The notes: generated from the letters alone by a model not told the origin. A stretch of DNA of 11,642 nucleotides from Mucilaginibacter sp. (GCA_028288315.1 JAQBNY010000305.1:1-11642), one strand, 5' to 3'; counted from the first letter of the stretch, positions 1 through 7,021 are shown. A program made the numbers and translations.

Positions 1-1
1 G

Positions 2-75
2 TGATCCCATCAGGATTCGAACCTGAGACCTACTGATTAGAAATCAGTTGCTCTATCCAGCTGAGCTATGGGACC
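2..75 (-). tRNA. tRNA-Arg, anticodon TCT
   Basis: Read on the minus strand, the sequence folds into a complete cloverleaf. The acceptor stem GGTCCCA pairs with TGGGATC (one G-T wobble). The anticodon stem ACTGA/TCAGT encloses the loop TTTCTAA with anticodon TCT, which reads AGA arginine codons. The T arm is TCAGG-TTCGAAT-CCTGA and the D arm is GCTC...GAGC. The discriminator base is A at position 2. The 3' CCA lies at or beyond the window edge, so I cannot tell whether it is encoded. Confidence 0.96.
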
Positions 76-77
76 AT

Positions 78-92
78 CGCGATTTTTTCGCG
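78..92 (-). other. leader hairpin just before tRNA-Arg
   Basis: A perfect 5-bp GC-rich stem (CGCGA/TCGCG) with a five-base A loop, seen in the minus-strand RNA, ends two bases before the 5' end of the tRNA. It would sit in the precursor leader that RNase P removes. It could also simply be a chance palindrome. Confidence 0.5.
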
Positions 93-95
93 GTG

Positions 96-103
96 CAAAT
101 ATG
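96..103 (-). promoter_or_regulatory. possible -7 box for tRNA-Arg
   Basis: On the minus strand CATATTTG matches the Bacteroidota -7 consensus TAnnTTTG at 7 of 8 informative and spacer positions. It lies 20 bases before the tRNA 5' end. No convincing TTG -33 element stands at the usual distance, so the assignment is tentative. Confidence 0.4.
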
Positions 104-580
104 CGTAATTATGGTTGAAATGGCAATAGTAACTGCCTACTTTTCTATAGTGAATTGCATTTATCAAACTGTTAAACTATCTGCCACACAGCCAGTGTAT
201 TAATTATTGCGTTTAGCTTATTAGCATGGAAGATTGTGTTTTTATTTGTGCGAAAATTTCCTTTAAAGTATATTTAATGAAACAAAAAACACCAGCAATA
301 AATAATTGTTAAAATATTACATATAATTGTAAATAAATTATAAACCGGCTCAATAGCAAACGGTAAAATTATGTGCAACTTACACATATAAGTAACACAT
401 AAACTTATTAATTGCCATCCTGACTGATTTTATTTTTTGACGTATAAAACATCAGTTATATACGTAGAATGTAGTTTTTAATGCAAAAAAGCATTTTTTT
501 ACTTTTTAAAGTTTAGAAGTGTTTTTTTTACAATAAGTTAATCATACTTTTAACCGAAATTTTTTTAATAAACTTATTTT
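104..580. other. AT-rich intergenic region without a recognisable gene
   Basis: About 480 bases between the tRNA and the kinase-like gene are very AT-rich, with many stops in all frames that I read, and show no convincing RNA gene. The only structure noticed is an imperfect hairpin at 423-456: ACTGAT and TTTAT pair with ATAAA and ATCAGT, with a two-base bulge. It lacks a T tract, so it is not an obvious terminator. The promoter of the downstream gene should lie here, but no exact TAnnTTTG box is visible. Confidence 0.6.
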
Positions 581-1441
581 ATGATCATAATTGCTGACGG
601 TGGCTCAACCAAAACAAATTGGTGCTTAGTCACTGAAGAAGGTAAAAAGGTGTATTTTAACACCGAAGGGTACAATCCTTATTTTGCTCCAACTGATTAC
701 ATCATTCAATCGTTAAAAGATAGTTTACCAACAGACCTTGAAAAAGACAAGATCACGGAGGTTAATTATTATGGCGCTGGCTGTTCAACTCCAGAGATGC
801 GTAAAGTTGTAGAGAATGCTATGCAGGCAGTTTTTACAAACTCGAAAATTTATATAGGGCATGACCTGCTTGCTGCTGCCCGTGCATTATTGGGTAATAA
901 TGAAGGCTTTGCTGCTATTTTAGGTACTGGTACAAATACTTGTTTGTATAATGGCCGCGAAGTTATTAACAACATTGACTCGGGAGCATACATTTTAGGT
1001 GATGAAGGTAGTGGTTGCCATATAGGTAAAAAATTACTTGTTGATTACCTGAGAGGTTACATGCCAGATGCTGTTAGGAAAAATTTTTGGGAAACCTTTA
1101 AATTAACCCCTGATGATATTAACGAAATAGTATACACTCAGCCAAGGGCTAACCGCTTCTGCGCAAGCTTTAGCAAGTTTGTATATGATAACATTGTAAA
1201 TATTGAATACTCACGCAACCTGGTAAAAACATCATTTGAAGATTTTTTCCGTAACTTGGTTGTTCACTATCCTGATTATCAAAAATATACATTTAACTGT
1301 ATAGGTTCTGTAGGTTACAATTTCCGGAATGTGCTTGAAGAGGTAGTTACTGAAAATGGCATGACAGTAGGTAACATAATCCGTTCACCTATAGATAATT
1401 TAGTGAAATATCACTTAGAGCTTGCTCCAAGTCAGTTGTAA
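581..1441 (+). CDS. BadF/BadG/BcrA/BcrD-family ATPase, N-acetylglucosamine kinase-like
   Basis: The 286-residue protein has the ASKHA sugar-kinase fold. The phosphate-1 loop DGGSTKT is at residues 6-12, a likely catalytic aspartate is in GHDLLAAARAL (D95), and the phosphate-2 loop GTGTN is at 115-119. GDEGSG at 140-145 and the adenosine-site segment IGSVGYNF at 241-248 follow, and the protein ends in the family-typical IDNLVKYH. Length is normal for this family (about 280-320). By family knowledge it would phosphorylate N-acetylglucosamine or a related amino sugar in the cytoplasm, as in cell-wall sugar recycling. The amidase gene next door would fit, but a terminator separates them. The true substrate is not shown by the sequence. 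The start is ATG at 581, which leaves the phosphate loop at the usual N-terminal position. There is no Shine-Dalgarno sequence, as is common in Bacteroidota. Confidence 0.9.
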   Translation: MIIIADGGSTKTNWCLVTEEGKKVYFNTEGYNPYFAPTDYIIQSLKDSLPTDLEKDKITEVNYYGAGCSTPEMRKVVENAMQAVFTNSKIYIGHDLLAAARALLGNNEGFAAILGTGTNTCLYNGREVINNIDSGAYILGDEGSGCHIGKKLLVDYLRGYMPDAVRKNFWETFKLTPDDINEIVYTQPRANRFCASFSKFVYDNIVNIEYSRNLVKTSFEDFFRNLVVHYPDYQKYTFNCIGSVGYNFRNVLEEVVTENGMTVGNIIRSPIDNLVKYHLELAPSQL

Positions 1442-1472
1442 TTATAAAAGCGAGGCTTAAAACTAATATTAT

Positions 1473-1506
1473 AGCGGCTCAATCATGCATTGATGCCGCT
1501 TTTTTA
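1473..1506 (+). terminator. rho-independent terminator after the kinase-like gene
   Basis: AGCGGC (1473-1478) pairs with GCCGCT (1495-1500). An inner stem TCAAT/ATTGA extends it past a single bulged T, leaving a five-base loop, and a run of six T residues follows. It lies 32 bases after the stop codon, so the kinase-like gene is probably a single transcription unit. Confidence 0.88.
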
Positions 1507-1519
1507 TATTACAGCATAT

Positions 1520-1527
1520 TATATTTT
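1520..1527 (+). promoter_or_regulatory. weak -7-like box before the amidase gene
   Basis: TATATTTT differs from TAnnTTTG only in the last base and lies 40 bases before the amidase ATG, just past the upstream terminator. No TTG -33 element is evident at the expected spacing. This is the only promoter candidate I see in the gap. Confidence 0.3.
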
Positions 1528-1567
1528 ATAAAAATTCGTTATCAGGCAAAATTCTTCTTCAAAATAA

Positions 1568-2389
1568 ATGAATCAAAAGTACTTCAGGCTGTTAAGAATA
1601 TTAGGAGTTGCTGGCTCATGGTTAATTCTATGTTCATTTGCATTACCAGGCGATACTGTTAAAAATACAGGTTTTAAGTTTAAAACAGTTGTTGTTGATG
1701 CCGGCCACGGTGGTAAAGATGGCGGAGCAAGGGGTGGCTTTTCGTTAGAGAAAAATGTTGCTTTATCAATAGCCAAAAAATTACAAGCTGCTATTCAAAC
1801 CCAATTACCTGATCTTAAAGTAGTAATGACCCGTACTGACGATACGTTTATTGAGTTGAATAAACGATCAGCCATTGCCAACCAAAATCAGGGAAATCTT
1901 TTTGTATCTATTCATTGCAATTCATCGCCGGAGGGTACGGCTGCAAGGACCAATAAAAAAAGTGGTGTAATGCTGCTGGTATACGGTATGCACAGGCTAA
2001 ACGAGCAATTGGAGGCTGTTAGAGAAAATGCATCCATATTTATAGAGAAGGACTATAAAGAGAACTACCAGAGCTATGATTCAAGCGATCCGGCAAATGT
2101 TATTATCCTGAATACTTTTACACAAAAATACCGCAAACAAAGTATCATGTTTGGTGATCTTTTAAATAATGAATTTAGATACACCGATAACCGGGAAAGT
2201 ATAGGAGTAAAAGAACAAGGAGTATTTGTTTTGGCACACAGTGCGATGCCGGCGGTACTGGTTGAGACGGGTTTTATAAATAACCCGGATGAAGAAGAAT
2301 ATTTAAACTCTGATGAAGGTCAGTCGCAAATTGTGCAATCCATAATTAGAGCAATACAGGCTTACAAAGGTTCATTTGCCGCTCAATAA
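1568..2389 (+). CDS. N-acetylmuramoyl-L-alanine amidase (Amidase_3), exported
   Basis: The 273-residue protein is a zinc-dependent amidase that cleaves the bond between N-acetylmuramic acid and the stem peptide of peptidoglycan. The domain spans about residues 40-268. Zinc ligands are H47 in VVDAGHGGKD, E61 in LEKNVAL and H116 in VSIHCNSS. The catalytic glutamate is E233 in VLVETGFI. An N-terminal hydrophobic segment (about 7-26) indicates export to the periplasm. C22 lies in LILC, which is a poor lipobox because the residue before Cys is Leu, so lipoprotein processing is doubtful. There is no LysM or SPOR domain; it is a bare catalytic amidase resembling the short AmiC-type enzymes of Bacteroidota. 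It begins 61 bases after the terminator of the preceding gene and leads directly into the TerC and PgpA genes, only 27 bases downstream. Confidence 0.93.
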   Translation: MNQKYFRLLRILGVAGSWLILCSFALPGDTVKNTGFKFKTVVVDAGHGGKDGGARGGFSLEKNVALSIAKKLQAAIQTQLPDLKVVMTRTDDTFIELNKRSAIANQNQGNLFVSIHCNSSPEGTAARTNKKSGVMLLVYGMHRLNEQLEAVRENASIFIEKDYKENYQSYDSSDPANVIILNTFTQKYRKQSIMFGDLLNNEFRYTDNRESIGVKEQGVFVLAHSAMPAVLVETGFINNPDEEEYLNSDEGQSQIVQSIIRAIQAYKGSFAAQ

Positions 2390-2391
2390 TT

Positions 2392-2399
2392 TATATTTG
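2392..2399 (+). promoter_or_regulatory. TATATTTG -7 box before the TerC-family gene
   Basis: TATATTTG is an exact match to the Bacteroidota TAnnTTTG element, placed just after the amidase stop codon. Transcription from it would begin about 10 bases before the TerC-family ATG. A TTTG at 2375-2378 is too close to be an ideal -33 element. It could give internal transcription of the last two genes of the cluster. Confidence 0.45.
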
Positions 2400-2416
2400 C
2401 AAGCCTATACATCAAA

Positions 2417-3199
2417 ATGGATATTTTACACACACTGCTTGGAGATGATATTAAAGCAGGTTTGCTTGTTATACTTAATTTAATAGTAATTGAAAGTCTT
2501 TTATCGGTTGATAATGCTGCGGTGCTGGCAACAATGGTGCTTGATTTGCCAAAACATCAGCGGAAACGAGCTTTAAAATACGGTATTGTTGGGGCTTACG
2601 TGCTACGTGGGGTTTGTTTATTAATTGCATCATGGCTTATTAAAATATGGTGGTTAAAACCATTGGGTGGTCTTTATCTGCTATACCTGGCTATTCACTA
2701 TTTTATTAAAAGGGCTAAAGCTAAATCAAATCATAATCAGGAACACGAAACGGTTAACAAAAAAAGGAACTGGTTTTATCGCTCAACAGTTGGTTTAATA
2801 GGACCCTTTTGGGCAACAGTTGTTTTGGTAGAACTGATGGATTTGGCCTTTTCTATTGATAATGTTTTTGCAGCAGTAGCCTTTACAGATCATATATTTT
2901 TAATTTATACAGGTGTTTTTATAGGTATACTGGCCATGCGCTTTGTAGCACAAGCTTTTGTTAAGCTAATGGAAAAGTTTGCTTTTTTAGAGACCGTAGC
3001 CTTTTTAGTAATTGGCGTATTAGGTATTAAGCTAACCGCATCTGTTTATAGTCATTTTTATAAAGATACCTCTTTGGCTCAAGTGTTGGATGGGGAAACA
3101 GCAGACATATTTGTATCTGTATTTACAGTTACTGTTTTTATAGTTCCGGTACTTACCTCTGTTTTATTTAACTTTCCTAAACATAAAGCCGATCATTAA
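2417..3199 (+). CDS. TerC-family integral membrane protein (putative metal-ion exporter)
   Basis: The 260-residue protein has about seven hydrophobic helices. It carries the duplicated acidic membrane motif of the TerC/Alx/YkoY family: ESLLSVDNAAVLA (E26, D32) in the first half and VELMDLAFSIDNVFAA (E139, D142, D148) in the second. These carboxylates are thought to form an ion site. Characterised relatives (Alx, YkoY/YceF) are linked to manganese export and to metalation of exported enzymes. A charged, Lys-rich cytoplasmic loop lies around 97-118. The gene follows the amidase by 27 bases and precedes pgpA by 10, suggesting co-transcription. Relatives in other phyla often have a yybP-ykoY manganese riboswitch upstream, but there is no room for one here. 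Substrate is inferred, not seen. Confidence 0.88.
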   Translation: MDILHTLLGDDIKAGLLVILNLIVIESLLSVDNAAVLATMVLDLPKHQRKRALKYGIVGAYVLRGVCLLIASWLIKIWWLKPLGGLYLLYLAIHYFIKRAKAKSNHNQEHETVNKKRNWFYRSTVGLIGPFWATVVLVELMDLAFSIDNVFAAVAFTDHIFLIYTGVFIGILAMRFVAQAFVKLMEKFAFLETVAFLVIGVLGIKLTASVYSHFYKDTSLAQVLDGETADIFVSVFTVTVFIVPVLTSVLFNFPKHKADH

Positions 3200-3209
3200 G
3201 CCCATTATT

Positions 3210-3665
3210 ATGAACAAAGTTATAGCATCGGTTTTTGGCATAGGTTATATAAAAGGGGGCGGTACAATAGCTGCCATAGTTACATGCGCTATACTATACC
3301 TGCTGTGGCAGCAAGCTTGGTTTGCCAATCCACTATATTTATTGGTAATTACTATATTAATAATAGTATTAGGAATTTATACAGGTAATATGGTGGAACC
3401 TACTTGGGGTAAGGATAGCTCACGAGTAGTTATTGATGAAGTTGCTGGTATGTTGGTTACCATGCTGTTTATTCCTGCTAACCTGTATTTTTTACTTGGA
3501 GGATTAGTACTGTTTCGCTTTTTTGATATTTTAAAGCCATTATATATACGCAAAATGGAAGCCTATCCGGGCGGCAAAGGAGTAATGATGGATGACATTT
3601 TAGCCGGCGTTTACTCTAACCTATTTTTACAGGTAGCTGCTTTACTTTTTTTAAGGATAAAGTAA
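3210..3665 (+). CDS. pgpA: phosphatidylglycerophosphatase A
   Basis: The 151-residue membrane enzyme removes the phosphate from phosphatidylglycerol phosphate to give phosphatidylglycerol. Family signatures are present in order: FGIGYIKGGGT near the N terminus (9-19), the acidic VVIDEVAGMLV motif (D76, E77), FRFFDILKPLYIR (D106) and GGKGVMMDDILAGVYSN (121-137; D128, D129). Three to four membrane helices surround these motifs. Length is close to that of short PgpA proteins (about 150-170). It is the last gene of the rightward cluster, 10 bases after the TerC-family gene. It converges with a small leftward gene that ends 9 bases beyond its stop, and no terminator is seen between them. Confidence 0.93.
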   Translation: MNKVIASVFGIGYIKGGGTIAAIVTCAILYLLWQQAWFANPLYLLVITILIIVLGIYTGNMVEPTWGKDSSRVVIDEVAGMLVTMLFIPANLYFLLGGLVLFRFFDILKPLYIRKMEAYPGGKGVMMDDILAGVYSNLFLQVAALLFLRIK

Positions 3666-3674
3666 TAGCAAGGC

Positions 3675-3935
3675 CTATACTATAACTAACTGAATGCACT
3701 GGCGTACAGTTGTATTCTTTGATATATATCCATTTAATATAGCTTTACCAGTTTTATATTCGTTTGCAATGCTTTGCAACTTGCTTTCAAGTTTTCTGCA
3801 TAAATCTTCGCTCTCTCCATAACCAATTGAATATAAAGGGGTAGTTCCCAGCAAATTATAGCATTGCTCTGCAGGTAACCCGGGTATATCTAAAATATCA
3901 TATTTAATTTGGTTACTTATAAATATTATGTCCAT
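3675..3935 (-). CDS. small hypothetical protein, 86 residues
   Basis: I do not recognise this protein. It is a soluble-looking 86-residue product with no signal peptide or membrane helix. An N-terminal hydrophobic strand (MDIIFISNQ) is followed by LPAEQCYNLLGT, an amphipathic Lys/Glu-rich helix around 42-62, and a hydrophobic C-terminal tail. The sequence looks protein-like rather than random, and no longer frame competes on either strand, so it is probably a real gene. It converges on pgpA with a 9-base gap. On its own strand, TATATTTA (3969-3976) is one mismatch from the TAnnTTTG box and lies about 35 bases before the ATG. There is no context that suggests function. Confidence 0.5.
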   Translation of the reverse strand: MDIIFISNQIKYDILDIPGLPAEQCYNLLGTTPLYSIGYGESEDLCRKLESKLQSIANEYKTGKAILNGYISKNTTVRQCIQLVIV

Positions 3936-4127
3936 TTAGGTGTTTGATCTATAATAATATTAATCTGTAAATATATAATCTTAGATATGATTATAAGAAA
4001 AGCCTGTTTCCTGAAGTTTTTGTCCCGTTTGTTTTAAAATTAAAAAAAAGAAGGCAATCTATTTAAACAGGTAATTATATTTCAAAAAGATTAATTGAAT
4101 TAATTATAAGTCTTGTGAAAAGAGAAA

Positions 4128-4169
4128 TACGTAAAAATACCTAATTTAAAAATCAGGTATTTTTACGTA
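4128..4169 (-). terminator. 15-bp perfect inverted repeat, probable terminator of the signalling operon
   Basis: TACGTAAAAATACCT (4128-4142) and its exact complement (4155-4169) flank a 12-base loop. On the minus strand the stem lies 30 bases after the response-regulator stop, and its 3' arm is T-rich and runs on into TTTCTCTTTT. That resembles AT-rich intrinsic terminators of Bacteroidota. The palindrome is nearly symmetrical, so it could also stop rightward transcription. Confidence 0.65.
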
Positions 4170-4198
4170 ATGTTTTAATTAAAAATATCGGGCAGGTA

Positions 4199-4867
4199 TT
4201 ATAGTAATATTTCGAACAAGCCGTGCTTTATGGCAAACAGTACCATGCCCGCTGTATTGCGGCAATTGATTTTGTTAATAATTCTTACCCGGTGGCCCTC
4301 CACTGTTCGTGCGCTTAAAAATAACTCCGCCGCTATCTCTGCATTGCTGTATTCTTTGCAAATCAATTGCAATATTTGTTTCTCCCGGCCTGATAACAGC
4401 ATAGACGGGTTGTTTAAAACGTCTATTGCCGGTATTTTATGATTGCCGCTTTTCCTTATTGCTTTAAGTGCATCGGCATTAAAATAAAAACCGTTTTTAT
4501 ATACTGTATTTACGGCCAGTATCAATTCATCTTTATCGCAATTCTTAGCAAGGTATGAGGCAGCGCCGGCGTTTATCATTTGAGTAACCAATATTTCATT
4601 TACATGTACCGATAATATAATCACTTTTATACGCGGATGTAGTTTTTGTAGAAGTTTGTTCAGGTCAATGCCGTTCATACCAGGCATATCCAAATCAATT
4701 ATGGCTACATCAACCTTGCAATTAACATCTGCAAGTGTATCAAGAAATTGTTGCCCACCCGCACATTCTGCTACAAGGTTAAAATTATCAATGTAGTTAA
4801 TGAGCATTGCCATACTTTGCCGAAACAAGTTCTGGTCATCAACTATAGCTATATTAACTTTGTGCAT
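4199..4867 (-). CDS. NarL/LuxR-family response regulator
   Basis: The 222-residue protein has a receiver domain (about 4-120) with the acidic pair D10-D11 and phosphoacceptor D58 in IIDLDMPGMNG. The switch serine is S86 and the conserved lysine K108 is in YLAK. A LuxR-type helix-turn-helix domain (about 157-216) follows, with LSGREKQIL and the recognition helix region SARTVEGHRVRIINKI. Phosphorylated by the neighbouring histidine kinase, it should bind DNA as a dimer and regulate transcription. Its start codon overlaps the end of the kinase gene by 14 bases, which implies translational coupling. It is the last gene of the three-gene leftward operon; a hairpin follows the stop codon. Target genes cannot be read from the sequence. 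Confidence 0.95.
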   Translation of the reverse strand: MHKVNIAIVDDQNLFRQSMAMLINYIDNFNLVAECAGGQQFLDTLADVNCKVDVAIIDLDMPGMNGIDLNKLLQKLHPRIKVIILSVHVNEILVTQMINAGAASYLAKNCDKDELILAVNTVYKNGFYFNADALKAIRKSGNHKIPAIDVLNNPSMLLSGREKQILQLICKEYSNAEIAAELFLSARTVEGHRVRIINKINCRNTAGMVLFAIKHGLFEILL

Positions 4868-5666
4868 TTAAATTATAGGATAATTTGATAGTAGTATGAA
4901 AACCTTTGCCCGAATACGGAGCTGTAAGAAAAGTAGCATTAATATTAAGTAAGCGGCTCTCGATGTTTTGAAGGCCCATACCGCTCATTACTTTTTCAGC
5001 TCCTGGCTGTAAGCCCTTGCCATTGTCATTGTAATCAATACTAAGTGCATTTTCTCTAATTGAAAAATGAATATTGGCCTTGCTTGCACCAGAATGTTTA
5101 ATAGTATTATTTAAAAGTTCTTCCAAAACACGGTATATAGCTGTAGCAGCGGGTAATTCAATCTTTTGTAATAACAGATCGGCTTCATTTATTAAAGTTA
5201 TCTCTAATTTGCCTGATTGATTAATTATGGTGCAATGTTCTGTTATAGCGGCAACTAATCCATAATATCTTAATGTTGTAGGCGAAAGATTGTGTGAGAT
5301 ATTTCTTACATCCTTTACAATTTTATCAATAACACTTTTACTTGAAGTAGCAAAGCTTTCATAATTTTTATCGCTATCTGCTGTCGGCTTAAACATTTCT
5401 ATCATCAACCTTAAGCCCGATAGACTAGTGCCTACATCATCGTGCAAATCTTGACCAATCCGTTTACGCTCGGCCTCCTGCGACTCAATAATGGCGTGCA
5501 GCAAGCTTTTTTGATGCGCTATCTCGGCTTGTTGAAATTGCTGGCGTTGTTTTAATAATTTGTTTTGGTTGCGAATAGTAAATAATATAAATGAGGTAAC
5601 CAGTAAAAAGGTTCCGCTCATGCCTAATATTACTAATATGTAGATATTGTCGGGTGGGTTTTGCAT
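4854..5666 (-). CDS. NarX/DesK-type sensor histidine kinase
   Basis: The 270-residue protein has one N-terminal membrane helix (about 9-31) and a Gln/Lys-rich coiled-coil linker (32-65). A HisKA_3 dimerisation domain with ERKRIGQDLHDDVG (phosphoacceptor H75) follows, then a HATPase domain with N box EELLNNTIKHS (182-192), G1 DNGKG (214-218) and G2 GMGLQNI (229-235). It has no extracellular or cytoplasmic sensing domain of its own. It should autophosphorylate and pass phosphate to D58 of the adjacent response regulator. The gene overlaps the upstream seven-helix gene by 34 bases and the response-regulator gene by 14. This tight packing points to co-production in fixed ratio and to sensing through the membrane partner. 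Confidence 0.95.
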   Translation of the reverse strand: MQNPPDNIYILVILGMSGTFLLVTSFILFTIRNQNKLLKQRQQFQQAEIAHQKSLLHAIIESQEAERKRIGQDLHDDVGTSLSGLRLMIEMFKPTADSDKNYESFATSSKSVIDKIVKDVRNISHNLSPTTLRYYGLVAAITEHCTIINQSGKLEITLINEADLLLQKIELPAATAIYRVLEELLNNTIKHSGASKANIHFSIRENALSIDYNDNGKGLQPGAEKVMSGMGLQNIESRLLNINATFLTAPYSGKGFHTTIKLSYNLNAQS

Positions 5667-6286
5667 TTATAAAAGCCTATAGCAAATAAAATATATTCAA
5701 GAAAAAGTATAGTATCATGTGTTGTCCAAATTAGTTCGCCTATAAACTTGCTTGCTGTTAAAAAATAATTTGAGGTCATAAACAAAAATAAGCAACTGGA
5801 GTAATAAATTAGTATTCCGGTGTTTATCCAATTTAGACCATCATAGCCCCAATTCGCTTTATCATACTTTTCAGATTGTTTAAAAATGAACTGCATACTG
5901 TACGCTATTATAATAATTGCTGATAATGAATGGGTATAAGTATTATTTATTGATATGCTTTGAAAGTAGAAGTTTACCAGATAAAGTATTGTGAAAATAC
6001 CAAGTACCCAAGTGATAATATTACGCCCTCTTTTATTTTGAAAACAACAATAAAATATCGAAAGCATTACAAACTCAAAAATGGTATAAAGATGAAATAT
6101 TATAAGATTTTGCTTATGAAACACGTCAACAAGCATCATGCTAAATGTGTTAATGACGCCCGAAAATAGCACGAACCAAAAGATGATTTTAAAAGGTTTG
6201 CTTAAATACTTGAAATTAATGAGAGCGGTTACAAGAGGAATTAATACACTTAAAGGAACAATGTAGGTGATATAAAATAGTAGCAT
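5633..6286 (-). CDS. seven-helix membrane protein, putative sensor partner of the histidine kinase
   Basis: I do not know a named family for this 217-residue protein. It has seven clear hydrophobic helices (numbered from a possible TTG start one codon upstream): about 4-26, 33-54, 61-83, 90-109, 118-136, 152-174 and 187-207. Connecting loops are short, and FHLYTIFEFVMLSIFY stands in helix 3. The gene overlaps the kinase gene by 34 bases, so the two are almost certainly translated together. Since the kinase has only one helix and no sensor domain, this protein is the likely signal receiver (inference). I prefer ATG at 6286 over the TTG at 6289. Both lie inside or at the edge of a perfect 18-bp hairpin, which may control translation. 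A frameshifted copy of its first 25 codons exists at 7147-7219. Confidence 0.85.
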   Translation of the reverse strand: MLLFYITYIVPLSVLIPLVTALINFKYLSKPFKIIFWFVLFSGVINTFSMMLVDVFHKQNLIIFHLYTIFEFVMLSIFYCCFQNKRGRNIITWVLGIFTILYLVNFYFQSISINNTYTHSLSAIIIIAYSMQFIFKQSEKYDKANWGYDGLNWINTGILIYYSSCLFLFMTSNYFLTASKFIGELIWTTHDTILFLEYILFAIGFYKCKTHPTISTY

Positions 6287-6333
6287 CAATTATGTTTATA
6301 AGCTTTAAATATAAGGCTTATAAACATAATTGA
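6286..6333 (-). promoter_or_regulatory. perfect 18-bp inverted repeat, left copy, touching the start codon of the seven-helix gene
   Basis: CAATTATGTTTATAAGC (6287-6303) pairs exactly with GCTTATAAACATAATTG (6316-6332), and a T-A pair closes the outside (6286/6333). The loop is 12 bases and allows two or three more pairs. In the minus-strand RNA the stem begins 15 bases after the stop of the upstream CPPxC-tail gene and ends in the A of the seven-helix ATG. There is no T run after it, so it is not a textbook terminator; translational or attenuation control is possible. The stem is repeated unchanged at 7219-7259. Confidence 0.75.
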
Positions 6334-6348
6334 AATAAAGAAATAAAC

Positions 6349-6741
6349 TTATTGGTTTAAAGGGCTGTCATCCACACTACATACCGGAGGGCATACCTTT
6401 GTAAGATCGTAAATATTGCTATCAATTTCGCTATCCAATGCTGGATTCTCGCTGGCTGATTTATAGATAACGTCCTTACCATTAACTACAGGCACTAATA
6501 TAAGTTTACTTGACATAGGGTCATTTACATCTTCTAAACCAATATAAGCTCTTACAGCTTCAGCATCGGGGTTATATTTTAATATATTTTTAAAGTCAAT
6601 AATGGGGACAAGAAATGATTTAACTAAAAACTTATCATTAGATGTTTCCAGATAATCTCTCCAGTTTTTGGTCATTGCGATTGCCTCATCTACAGGGATT
6701 GTTCCTTCTGGTCCGGTTGATTGATTGTTTAGGTTGTTCAT
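6349..6741 (-). CDS. small CPPxC-tail protein, paralog A
   Basis: The function of this 130-residue soluble protein is unknown. It resembles a family of small paralogous proteins that I recall from Bacteroidota. These have an N-terminal helical motif (here VDEAIAMTKNWRDYLE, 17-32), a central beta-rich part (FLVPIIDFKNIL, VRAYIGLED, KLILVPVVNGKDVI, 43-92) and a C-terminal tail with IYDLTKVCPPVC (110-121) ending in SPLNQ. The paired cysteines C117 and C121 could bind metal or form a disulfide, but nothing proves that. There is no signal peptide. The start at 6741 is fixed by alignment with paralog B, whose ATG stands in the same context. The gene lies upstream of, and in the same direction as, the seven-helix/kinase/regulator operon, separated by a perfect hairpin. 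Confidence 0.82.
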   Translation of the reverse strand: MNNLNNQSTGPEGTIPVDEAIAMTKNWRDYLETSNDKFLVKSFLVPIIDFKNILKYNPDAEAVRAYIGLEDVNDPMSSKLILVPVVNGKDVIYKSASENPALDSEIDSNIYDLTKVCPPVCSVDDSPLNQ

Positions 6742-6771
6742 GTTTTAGCTTTATTTTGTATAAGTTTTTTA

Positions 6772-6823
6772 TTGTATACTCCATTTTTTTAAAAAGGTTA
6801 TGCCTTCGCTTTTTAATATTTAA
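6772..6823 (-). promoter_or_regulatory. conserved upstream box of paralog A
   Basis: A stretch of about 52 bases starting 31 bases before the gene is nearly identical to 7847-7898 before paralog B. It includes a GTATAC palindrome, a T7/A5 stretch and the shared core CTTCGCTTTTTAATATTTA (plus-strand reading). The DNA between box and ATG has diverged in sequence and length. It probably contains the promoter or 5' leader element, though no TAnnTTTG box is present. Confidence 0.5.
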
Positions 6824-6900
6824 TAATCCATACTGTGTTCATTATGTTCAAAAAACATGAATGCTTTATCCACCTTTGTCTATGTAGTTATCAGCTAACG

Positions 6901-7013
6901 CAATACAAATGGTAAATGGCATACACATAGAAGAAGGTGCAACTATTGCTATAGATGTAAAAAGAAAAAGAGTGGTTTAAAGGCAAGAGGGTAGCAAACA
7001 AAGGGGAAACTAA
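6901..7013 (+). pseudogene. remnant of the YdaT-like gene
   Basis: This aligns with the 3' part of the intact gene at 8067-8261. The shared segments include GCTATTGCTATA-type sequence, AAGAGTGGTTTAAA and the ending GGGAAACTAAAG. The conserved peptide EGAxIAI is still readable, then a one-base loss shifts the frame into an early stop at the position of KEWF. The 5' half, including the start codon, is gone. It cannot make the protein. Confidence 0.82.
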
Positions 7014-7021
7014 AGACAAAT

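Noticed and set aside
423..456. Hairpin in the long intergenic region as a terminator or small RNA
   Set aside because: The stem is AT-rich with a bulge, has no T tract, and nothing else supports a transcript there.
1573..1776. Open frame of 67 codons on the minus strand
   Set aside because: It lies wholly inside the amidase gene, opposite its zinc-binding motifs; its Pro/Ser-rich product has no recognisable features.
4230..4442. Open frame of 70 codons on the plus strand
   Set aside because: It is antisense to the DNA-binding domain of the response regulator, which is a clear gene.
5960..6169. Open frame of 69 codons on the plus strand
   Set aside because: It is antisense to the seven-helix gene; the Lys-rich product is what AT-rich shadow frames give.
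6642..6860. Open frame of 72 codons on the plus strand
   Set aside because: It is antisense to the start of paralog A and its upstream box. A similar frame recurs at 7568-7768 only because the DNA is duplicated.
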